A DNA stretch of 64,000 nt, from NCBI GenBank assembly GCA_028752905.1, contig JAQNBH010000002.1, positions 23,385,059 to 23,449,058 on the forward strand, written 5' to 3'. Of this stretch, positions 1 to 8,944 are shown piece after piece. Under the pieces are notes generated by a model, which was given only the letters and a program-made list of their open reading frames with translations, made no database searches and was not told the origin of the DNA. The DNA is from Cladorhizidae sp. MBARI D1340-BT2 (Eukaryota; Porifera; Demospongiae; Poecilosclerida; Cladorhizidae). Both the position numbers and the translations under genes were made by a program. Numbering within the stretch: the stretch's first letter is position 1; every line of letters begins with the position of its first letter.

Positions 1-172
1 ACATGTTTAGCTCAAGATAGAGAACACTGAGAGATACCTATCTTGCAAGTCCATTACAGTGAAGTGTGCAGAATATATGGATGTTTGGTATCAAGAGAGA
101 GCACTTGGAGAGTCCTATCTTAATAGCTGTATAACAAGTCTATTCAGTGAAGTGTGGATAATCTACGAAGCT
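1..172 (+). repeat. Left-truncated B block
   Basis: Right-hand third of a B block (last monomer, starting at acatgtttagctcaag). It runs into the first A1 at 173. Its earlier two monomers lie outside the window. Confidence 0.95.
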
Positions 173-432
173 AACATGTTTAGCATCAAGTAAGAGTACA
201 ATTCATAACTGCCCTAATTAACAAGACCAAAGTCCCAAATTTTGTCAACTGATAGAGAAGGCCCTTATCTGCAACATGTGAACAGATTATCAATAAATGT
301 AGTGGTTTTTCACTGGCAGGCCACCGCTTTGGCAACTGGAAAACGCCAGGAAAAATCCCAAACCTTACCACTTCAAATCACCATAACTTGCTAATACTTA
401 GAGTACTCAAAATTTTGGCACGTACAAAAGAC

Positions 433-472
433 AGATAATTAGAATAGCTATTCGGTGATATAAAAATTATCT
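433..472. repeat. Inverted repeat inside block A (8-bp arms, 24-nt loop)
   Basis: agataatt at 433-440 and aattatct at 465-472 are perfect reverse complements. The pair recurs at the same place in A1, A2 and full-length A3 blocks. In the A3d subfamily a 13-bp deletion removes the whole left arm, so those copies cannot form this stem. Short and AT-rich, so a stable cruciform is not assured. Confidence 0.7.
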
Positions 473-569
473 TTTTTGGGTAAAGTGTAGAAAAGTTATG
501 AGCTTCACGGCAAAAAAACAAGATTTTCGGGGGGAAAATGAGAAACATATAGACCAAATTAGGGCAAAT

Positions 570-741
570 ATCAAGATAGAGAACACATAATGAAACCTAT
601 CATTCGAATCATATCAAGTCCATTACAGTAAAGTGTGCAGAATATTATGGATGTTTGATATCAACAGAGAGCACAGAGAGAGACCTATCTTAATAGCTAT
701 ATATCAAGTTTATTCAGTGAAGTGTGGAGAATCTATTTAGC
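570..741 (+). repeat. B-block monomer 1 (172 bp; halves 570-659 and 660-741)
   Basis: First half contains aagtccattacagtaaagtg and a gatgtttgat tail. Second half contains aagtttattcagtgaagtg and gagaatctatttagc. Halves start at atcaag/atcaac. The odd half is related to the first halves of monomers 2 and 3, the even half to their second halves, so B is a trimer of about 170-bp dimers. The first six bases belong to the preceding A tail. Confidence 0.85.
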
Positions 742-920
742 ATCAAGAGAGAGCAGAGAGAAACCTATCTTGTGATTCTATCAAGTCCATTACTGTGAAG
801 TATGCGGAATATACGGATGTTTGGTATCAAGAGAGAGAACAGAGAGAGGCCTACCTTTAGAGCTATATATCAAGTCTATTCAGTGAAGTGTGGAGAATCT
901 ATGAAGCTAACATGTTTAGC
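742..920 (+). repeat. B-block monomer 2 (179 bp; halves 742-825 and 826-920)
   Basis: Odd half: atcaagagagagcagag, aagtccattactgtgaag, gatgtttggt. Even half: atcaagagagagaacag, aagtctattcagtgaagtg, ending gaagctaacatgtttagc. It aligns half for half with monomers 1 and 3 with scattered substitutions and small indels. Confidence 0.85.
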
Positions 921-1093
921 TCAAGATAGAGAACACTGAGAGATACCTATCTTGCAAGTCCATTACAGTGAAGTGTGCAGAATATATGGATGTTTGGTAT
1001 CAAGAGAGAGCACTTGGAGAGTCCTATCTTAATAGCTGTATAACAAGTCTATTCAGTGAAGTGTGGATAATCTACGAAGCTAACATGTTTAGC
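921..1093 (+). repeat. B-block monomer 3 (173 bp; halves 921-998 and 999-1093)
   Basis: Odd half starts tcaagatagagaacac (leading a lost). Even half ends gaagctaacatgtttagc. Its last 12 bases, aacatgtttagc (1082-1093), are also the first 12 bases of every A block, including A blocks preceded by another A. This shows the A-A tandem unit was cut out together with the tail of B. Confidence 0.85.
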
Positions 1094-1484
1094 ATCAAGT
1101 AAGAGTACAATTCATAACTGCCCTAATTAACAAGACCAAAGTCCCAGATTTTGTCAACTGATAGAGAAGGCCCTTATCTGCAACATGTGAACAGATTATC
1201 AATAAATGTAGTGGTTTTTCACTGGCAGGCCACCGCTTTGGCAACTGGAAAACGCCAGGAAAAATCCCAAACCTTACCACTTCAAATCATCATAACTTGC
1301 TAATACTTAGAGTACTCAAAATTTTGGCACGAACAAAAGACAGATAATTAGAAGGGCTATTCGGTGATATAAAAATTATCTTTTTTGGGTAAAGTGTAGA
1401 AAAGTTATGAGCTTCACGGCAAAAAAACAAGATTTTCGGGGGGAAAATGAGAAACATATAGACCAAATTAGGGCAAATATCAAG
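1082..1484 (+). repeat. Reference A1 block (403 bp)
   Basis: A1 states: ggtttttcactgg with five T, aaatcccaaacc, cataacttgctaata, actcaaaattttggcacg, ctattcggtg, ttttttgggtaaag, gtagaaaag. A1 occupies the position after B in every higher-order unit. The region around ggccaccgctttggcaac is visibly GC-richer than the rest, and the end carries a G tract of 4 to 7 between gattttc and aaatgag. Confidence 0.9.
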
Positions 1485-1531
1485 AACATGTTTAGCATCA
1501 AGTAAGAGTACAATTCATAACTGCCCTAATT
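1466..1531. repeat. Inverted repeat across the A-A join (10-bp arms, 46-nt loop)
   Basis: aattagggca at 1466-1475 and tgccctaatt at 1522-1531 are perfect reverse complements flanking the A-A join at 1484/1485. The arms sit at the end and start of A, so the compact form exists only where two A blocks are adjacent (57 places by my count). At A-B-A joins the arms are more than 500 bp apart. Confidence 0.75.
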
Positions 1532-1887
1532 AACAAGACCAAAGTCCCAGATTTTGTCAACTGATAGAGAAGGCCCTTATCTGCAACATGTGAACAGATT
1601 ATCAATAAATGTAGTGGTTTTTCACTGGCAGGCCACCGCTTTGGCAACTGGAAAACGCCAGGAAAAATCACAAACCTTACCACTTCAAATCATCATAACT
1701 TCCTAATACTTAGAGTACTCAAAACTTTGGCACATACAAAAGACAGATAATTAGAAGGGCCATCCGGTGATATAAAAATTATCTTTTTGGGCTAAAGTGT
1801 AGAATAGTTATGAGCTTCACGGCAAAAAAACAAGATTATTGGGGGGGAAATGAGAAACATATAGACCAAATTAGGGCAAATATCAAG
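1485..1887 (+). repeat. Reference A2 block (403 bp)
   Basis: A2 states: aaatcacaaacc, atcatcataacttcctaata, aaaactttggcacatac, gggccatccgg, five T before the G run in tctttttgg, and gtagaatag. It normally sits between A1 and A3 or B. This copy carries gattattgggg instead of gattttcgggg. Confidence 0.9.
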
Positions 1888-2276
1888 AACATGTTTAGCA
1901 TCAAGTAAGAGTACAATTCATAACTGCCCTAATTAACAAGACCAAAGTCCCAGATTTTGTCAATTGATAGAGAAGGCCCTTATCTGCAACATGTGAACAG
2001 ATTATCAATAAATGTAGTGGTTTTCACTGGCAGGCCACCGCTTTGGCAACTGGAAAACGCCAGGAAAGATCCCAAACCTTACCACTTCAAATCACCATAA
2101 CTTGCTAATACTTAGAGTACTTAAAATTTTGGCACGTACAAAAGAGAGCTATCCGGTGATATAAAAATTATCTTTTTTGGGTAAAGTGTAGAAAAGTTAT
2201 GAGCTTCACGGCAAAAAAACAAGATTTTCGGGGGGGAAATGAGAAACATATAGACCAAATTAGGGCAAATATCAAG
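1888..2276 (+). repeat. Reference A3d block (389 bp, 13-bp deletion)
   Basis: A3 states: gtggttttcactgg (four T), ggaaagatccc, agtacttaaaa, gagctatccgg. Compared with full A3 it lacks 13 bp (acagataattaga), leaving aaaagagagctatccgg. The deletion ends share an aga/ag microhomology and remove the left arm of the internal inverted repeat. I count 12 A3d copies in the window. Confidence 0.9.
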
Positions 2277-2784
2277 ATAGAGAACACATAATGAAACCTA
2301 TCATTCGAATCATATCAAGTCCATTACAGTAAAGTGTGCAGAATATTATGGATGTTTGATATCAACAGAGAGCACAGAGAGAGACCTATCTTAATAGCTA
2401 TATATCAAGTTTATTCAGTGAAGTGTGGAGAATCTATTTAGCATCAAGAGAGAGCAGAGAGAAACCTATCTTGTGATTCTATCAAGTCCATTACTGTGAA
2501 GTATGCGGAATATACGGATGTTTGGTATCAAGAGAGAGAACAGAGAGAGGCCTACCTTTAGAGCTATATATCAAGTTTATAGAGTGAAGTGTGGAGAATC
2601 TATGAAGCTAACATGTTTAGCTCAAGATAGAGAACACTGAGAGATACCTATCTTGCAAGTCCATTATACAGTGAAGTGTGCAGAATATATGGATGTTTGG
2701 TATCAAGAGAGAGCACTTGGAGAGTCCTATCTTAATAGCTGTATAACAAGTCTATTCAGTGAAGTGTGGATAATCTACGAAGCT

Positions 2785-4094
2785 AACATGTTTAGCATCA
2801 AGTAAGAGTACAATTCATAACTGCCCTAATTAACAAGACCAAAGTCCCAGATTTTGTCAACTGATAGAGAAGGCCCTTATCTGCAACATGTGAACAGATT
2901 ATCAATAAATGTAGTGGTTTTTCACTGGCAGGCCACCGCTTTGGCAACTGGAAAACGCCAGGAAAAATCCCAAACCTTACCACTTCAAATCACCATAACT
3001 TGCTAATACTTAGAGTACTCAAAATTTTGGCACGTACAAAAGACAGATAATTAGAAGGGCTATTCGGTGATATAAAAATTATCTTTTTTGGGTAAAGTGT
3101 AGAAAAGTTATGAGCTTCACGGCAAAAAAACAAGATTTTCGGGGGGGAAATGAGAAACATATAGACCAAATTAGGGCAAATATCAAGAACATGTTTAGCA
3201 TCAAGTAAGAGTACAATTCATAACTGCCCTAATTAACAAGACCAAAGTCCCAGATTTTGTCAACTGATAGAGAAGGCCCTTATCTGCAACATGTGAACAG
3301 ATTATCAATAAATGTAGTGGTTTTCACTGGCAGGCCACCGCTTTGGCAACTGGAAAACGCCAGGAAAGATCCCAAACCTTACCACTTCAAATCATCATAA
3401 CTTGCTAATACTTAGAGTACTTAAAATTTTGGCACGTACAAAAGACAGATAATTAGAAGAGCTATCCGGTGATATAAAAATTATCTTTTTTGGATAAAGT
3501 GTAGAAAAGTTATGAGCTTCACGGCAAATAAACAAGATTTTCGGGGGGAAAATGAGAAACATATAGACCAAATTAGGGCAAATATCAAGATAGAGAACAC
3601 ATAATGAAACCTATCATTCGAATCATATCAAGTCCATTACAGTAAAGTGTGCAGAATATTATGGATGTTTGATATCAACAGAGAGCACAGAGAGAGACCT
3701 ATCTTAATAGCTATATATCAAGTTTATTCAGTGAAGTGTGGAGAATCTATTTAGCATCAAGAGAGAGCAGAGAGAAACCTATCTTGTGATTCTATCAAGT
3801 CCATTACTGTGAAGTATGCGGAATATACGGATGTTTGGTATCAAGAGAGAGAACAGAGAGAGGCCTACCTTTAGAGCTATATATCAAGTCTATTCAGTGA
3901 AGTGTGGAGAATCTATGAAGCTAACATGTTTAGCTCAAGATAGAGAACACTGAGAGATACCTATCTTGCAATCCATTACAGTGAAGTGTGCAGAATATAT
4001 GGATGTTTGGTATCAAGAGAGAGCACTTGGAGAGTCCTATCTTAATAGCTGTATAACAAGTCTATTCAGTGAAGTGTGGATAATCTACGAAGCT
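2785..4094 (+). repeat. HOR unit 3: A1-A3-B (1,310 bp)
   Basis: A1 2785-3187, full A3 3188-3589, B 3590-4094. A3 has gcaaataaac in the A-run. B is 505 bp because of a 1-bp loss in cttgcaatccatt (elsewhere cttgcaagtccatt). Confidence 0.94.
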
Positions 4095-5009
4095 AACATG
4101 TTTAGCATCAAGTAAGAGTACAATTCATAACTGCCCTAATTAACAAGACCAAAGTCCCAGATTTTGTCAACTGATAGAGAAGGCCCTTATCTGCAACATG
4201 TGAACAGATTATCAATAAATGTAGTGGTTTTTCACTGGCAGGCCACCGCTTTGGCAACTGGAAAACGCCAGGAAAAATCCCAAACCTTACCACTTCAAAT
4301 CACCATAACTTGCTAATACTTAGAGTACTCAAAATTTTGGCACGTACAAAAGACAGATAATTAGAATAGCTATTCGGTGATATAAAAATTATCTTTTTTG
4401 GGTAAAGTGTAGAAAAGTTATGAGCTTCACGGCAAAAAAACAAGATTTTCGGGGGGAAAATGAGAAACATATAGACCAAATTAGGGCAAATATCAAGATA
4501 GAGAACACAATGTCATAATGAAACCTATCATTCGAATCATATCAAGTCCATTACAGTAAAGTGTGCAGAATATTATGGATGTTTGATATCAACAGAGAGC
4601 ACAGAGAGAGACCTATCTTAATAGCTATATATCAAGTTTATTCAGTGAAGTGTGGAGAATCTATTTAGCATCAAGAGAGAGCAGAGAGAAACCTATCTTG
4701 TGATTCTATCAAGTCCATTACTGTGAAGTATGCGGAATATACGGATGTTTGGTATCAAGAGAGAGAACAGAGAGAGGCCTACCTTTAGAGCTATATATCA
4801 AGTCTATTCAGTGAAGTGTGGAGAATCTATGAAGCTAACATGTTTAGCTCAAGATAGAGAACACTGAGAGATACCTATCTTGCAAGTCCATTACAGTGAA
4901 GTGTGCAGAATATATGGATGTTTGGTATCAAGAGAGAGCACTTGGAGAGTCCTATCTTAATAGCTGTATAACAAGTCTATTCAGTGAAGTGTGGATAATC
5001 TACGAAGCT
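4095..5009 (+). repeat. HOR unit 4: A1-B with 6-bp insertion (915 bp)
   Basis: A1 4095-4497 (gaatagct type), B 4498-5009. The B is 512 bp through a 6-bp insertion giving gaacacaatgtcataatg. Only B blocks at 4498, 11061 and 15898 carry it, marking them as copies of one event. Confidence 0.94.
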
Positions 5010-5918
5010 AACATGTTTAGCATCAAGTAAGAGTACAATTCATAACTGCCCTAATTAACAAGACCAAAGTCCCAGATTTTGTCAACTGATAGAGAAGGCC
5101 CTTATCTGCAACATGTGAACAGATTATCAATAAATGTAGTGGTTTTTCACTGGCAGGCCACCGCTTTGGCAACTGGAAAACGCCAGGAAAAATCCCAAAC
5201 CTTACCACTTCAAATCACCATAACTTGCTAATACTTAGAGTACTCAAAATTTTGGCACGTACAAAAGACAGATAATTAGAATAGCTATTCGGTGATATAA
5301 AAATTATCTTTTTTGGGTAAAGTGTAGAAAAGTTATGAGCTTCACGGCAAAAAAACAAGATTTTCGGGGGGAAAATGAGAAACATATAGACCAAATTAGG
5401 GCAAATATCAAGATAGAGAACACATAATGAAACCTATCATTCGAATCATATCAAGTCCATTACAGTAAAGTGTGCAGAATATTATGGATGTTTGATATCA
5501 ACAGAGAGCACAGAGAGAGACCTATCTTAATAGCTATATATCAAGTTTATTCAGTGAAGTGTGGAGAATCTATTTAGCATCAAGAGAGAGCAGAGAGAAA
5601 CCTATCTTGTGATTCTATCAAGTCCATTACTGTGAAGTATGCGGAATATACGGATGTTTGGTATCAAGAGAGAGAACAGAGAGAGGCCTACCTTTAGAGC
5701 TATATATCAAGTCTATTCAGTGAAGTGTGGAGAATCTATGAAGCTAACATGTTTAGCTCAAGATAGAGAACACTGAGAGATACCTATCTTGCAAGTCCAT
5801 TACAGTGAAGTGTGCAGAATATATGGATGTTTGGTATCAAGAGAGAGCACTTGGAGAGTCCTATCTTAATAGCTGTATAACAAGTCTATTCAGTGAAGTG
5901 TGGATAATCTACGAAGCT
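5010..5918 (+). repeat. HOR unit 5: A1-B (909 bp)
   Basis: A1 5010-5412 (gaatagct type), B 5413-5918. Same composition as units 1, 10 and 14. Confidence 0.94.
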
Positions 5919-7230
5919 AACATGTTTAGCATCAAGTAAGAGTACAATTCATAACTGCCCTAATTAACAAGACCAAAGTCCCAGATTTTGTCAACTGATA
6001 GAGAAGGCCCTTATCTGCAACATGTGAACAGATTATCAATAAATGTAGTGGTTTTTCACTGGCAGGCCACCGCTTTGGCAACTGGAAAACGCCAGGAAAA
6101 ATCCCAAACCTTAACACTTCAAATCACCATAACTTGCTAATACTTAGAGTACTCAAAATTTTGGCACGTACAAAAGACAGATAATTAGAAGGGCTATCCG
6201 GTGATATAAAAATTATCTTTTTTGGGTAAAGTGTAGAAAAGTTATGAGCTTCACAGCAAAAAAACAAGATTTTCGGGGGGGAAATGAGAAACATATAGAC
6301 CAAATTAGGGCAAATATCAAGAACATGTTTAGCATCAAGTAAGAGTACAATTCATAACTGCCCTAATTAACAAGACCAAAGTCCCAGATTTTGTCAACTG
6401 ATAGAGAAGGCCCTTATCTGCAACATGTGAACAGATTATCAATAAATGTAGTGGTTTTTCACTGGCAGGCCACCGCTTTGGCAACTGGAAAACGCCAGGA
6501 AAAATCACAAACCTTACCACTTCAAATCATCATAACTTCCTAATACTTAGAGTACTCAAAACTTTGGCACATACAAAAGACAGATAATTAGAAGGGCCAT
6601 CCGGTGATATAAAAATTATCTTTTTGGGGTAAAGTGTAGAATAGTTATGAGCTTCACGGCAAAAAAACAAGATTTTCGGGGGGGAAATGAGAAACATATA
6701 GACCAAATTAGGGCAAATATCAAGATAGAGAACACATAATGAAACCTATCATTCGAATCATATCAAGTCCATTACAGTAAAGTGTGCAGAATATTATGGA
6801 TGTTTGATATCAACAGAGAGCACAGAGAGAGACCTATCTTAATAGCTATATATCAAGTTTATTCAGTGAAGTGTGGAGAATCTATTTAGCATCAAGAGAG
6901 AGCAGAGAGAAACCTATCTTGTGATTCTATCAAGTCCATTACTGTGAAGTATGCGGAATATACGGATGTTTGGTATCAAGAGAGAGAACAGAGAGAGGCC
7001 TACCTTTAGAGCTATATATCAAGTCTATTCAGTGAAGTGTGGAGAATCTATGAAGCTAACATGTTTAGCTCAAGATAGAGAACACTGAGAGATACCTATC
7101 TTGCAAGTCCATTACAGTGAAGTGTGCAGAATATATGGATGTTTGGTATCAAGAGAGAGCACTTGGAGAGTTCTATCTTAATAGCTGTATAACAAGTCTA
7201 TTCAGTGAAGTGTGGATAATCTACGAAGCT
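5919..7230 (+). repeat. HOR unit 6: A1v-A2-B (1,312 bp)
   Basis: A1 variant 5919-6321 with ccttaacacttc, gggctatccgg and ttcacagc. A2 6322-6724, B 6725-7230. The B ends with the gagttctatc variant in monomer 3, which recurs in units 7 and 15-18. Confidence 0.94.
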
Positions 7231-8944
7231 AACATGTTTAGCATCAAGTAAGAGTACAATTCATAACTGCCCTAATTAACAAGACCAAAGTCCCAGATTT
7301 TGTCAACTGATAGAGAAGGCCCTTATCTGCAACATGTGAACAGATTATCAATAAATGTAGTGGTTTTTCACTGGCAGGCCACCGCTTTGGCAACTGGAAA
7401 ACGCCAGGAAAAATCCCAAACCTTACCACTTCAAATCACCATAACTTGCTAATACTTAGAGTACTCAAAATTTTGGCACGAACAAAAGACAGATAATTAG
7501 AAGCGCTATTCGGTGATATAAAAATTATCTTTTTTGGGTAAAGTGTAGAAAAGTTATGAGCTTCACGGCAAAAAAACAAGATTTTCGGGGGGGAAATGAG
7601 AAACATATAGACCAAATTAGGGCAAATATCAAGAACATGTTTAGCATCAAGTAAGAGTACAATTCATAACTGCCCTAATTAACAAGACCAAAGTCCCAGA
7701 TTTTGTCAACTGATAGAGAAGGCCCTTATCTGCAACATGTGAACAGATTATCAATAAATGTAGTGGTTTTTCACTGGCAGGCCACCGCTTTGGCAACTGG
7801 AAAACGCCAGGAAAAATCACAAACCTTACCACTTCAAATCATCATAACTTCCTAATACTTAGAGTACTCAAAACTTTGGCACATACAAAAGACAGATAAT
7901 TAGAAGGGCCATCCGGTGATATAAAAATTATCTTTTTGGGGTAAAGTGTAGAATAGTTATGAGCTTCACGGCAAAAAAACAAGATTTTCGGGGGGGAAAT
8001 GAGAAACATATAGACCAAATTAGGGCAAATATCAAGAACATGTTTAGCATCAAGTAAGAGTACAATTCATAACTGCCCTAATTAACAAGACCAAAGTCCC
8101 AGATTTTGTCAACTGATAGAGAAGGCCCTTATCTGCAACATGTGAACAGATTATCAATAAATGTAGTGGTTTTCACTGGCAGGCCACCGCTTTGGCAACT
8201 GGAAAACGCCAGGAAAGATCCCAAACCTTACCACTTCAAATCACCATAACTTGCTAATACTTAGAGTACTTAAAATTTTGGCACGTACAAAAGACAGATA
8301 ATTAGAAGAGCTATCCGGTGATATAAAAATTATCTTTTTTGGGTAAAGTGTAGAAAAGTTATGAGCTTCACGGCAAAAAAACAAGATTTTCGGGGGGGAA
8401 ATGAGAAACATATAGACCAAATTAGGGCAAATATCAAGATAGAGAACACATAATGAAACCTATCATTCGAATCATATCAAGTCCATTACAGTAAAGTGTG
8501 CAGAATATTATGGATGTTTGATATCAACAGAGAGCACAGAGAGAGACCTATCTTAATAGCTATATATCAAGTTTATTCAGTGAAGTGTGGAGAATCTATT
8601 TAGCATCAAGAGAGAGCAGAGAGAAACCTATCTTGTGATTCTATCAAGTCCATTACTGTGAAGTATGCGGAATATACGGATGTTTGGTATCAAGAGAGAG
8701 AACAGAGAGAGGCCTACCTTTAGAGCTATATATCAAGTCTATTCAGTGAAGTGTGGAGAATCTATGAAGCTAACATGTTTAGCTCAAGATAGAGAACACT
8801 GAGAGATACCTATCTTGCAAGTCCATTACAGTGAAGTGTGCAGAATATATGGATGTTTGGTATCAAGAGAGAGCACTTGGAGAGTTCTATCTTAATAGCT
8901 GTATAACAAGTCTATTCAGTGAAGTGTGGATAATCTACGAAGCT
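7231..8944 (+). repeat. HOR unit 7: A1-A2-A3-B (canonical, 1,714 bp)
   Basis: A1 7231-7633 (gaagcgct type with cacgaacaaaag), A2 7634-8036, full A3 8037-8438 (402 bp), B 8439-8944 (gagttctatc). Best example of the complete four-block unit. Confidence 0.95.
8037..8438 (+). repeat. Reference full-length A3 block (402 bp)
   Basis: A3 states with the four-T run and with acagataattaga intact, so the internal inverted repeat is retained. The missing T relative to A1/A2 accounts for 402 rather than 403 bp and shifts the antisense reading frame. Confidence 0.9.

Larger units (their letters stand above)
173..1081 (+). repeat. HOR unit 1: A1-B (909 bp)
   Basis: A1 173-575, B 576-1081. The A1 has gaatagct in place of the commoner gaagggct. 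Base 238 is A where the copy 11,400 bp downstream (11638) has G, changing one codon of the antisense open frame. This is the only difference I noticed over the long duplicated segment. Confidence 0.95.
1082..2784 (+). repeat. HOR unit 2: A1-A2-A3d-B (1,703 bp)
   Basis: A1 1082-1484, A2 1485-1887, A3d 1888-2276, B 2277-2784. Private marks shared only with unit 11: gattattgggg in A2, caattgatag in A3d, and a 2-bp insertion in B (ccattatacagtg). The B has tttatagagtg in monomer 2, a variant tied to A3d. Confidence 0.95.

Noticed and set aside
1466..1475. ttaggg motif as telomeric repeat
   Set aside because: It occurs once per A block inside aattagggca and is never tandem, so it is not a telomere tract.
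1082..1484. CENP-B box in the GC-richer core of A
   Set aside because: The core ggcaactggaaaacgccagg looks superficially similar, but I find no match to the essential nTTCGnnnnAnnCGGGn pattern on either strand.
1614..1662. Stable hairpin in the ggccaccgctttggc core
   Set aside because: Only 4-bp arms (gcca/tggc) are found, too short to support a structural call.
1498..1683. 61-codon minus-strand open frames repeated about 70 times, as a gene family
   Set aside because: They start with GTG (TTG-like context in a probable eukaryote), have no ATG at that position, sit in satellite DNA and are frameshifted or stopped in all A3 and several other blocks. They are a reading-frame by-product of one repeat.
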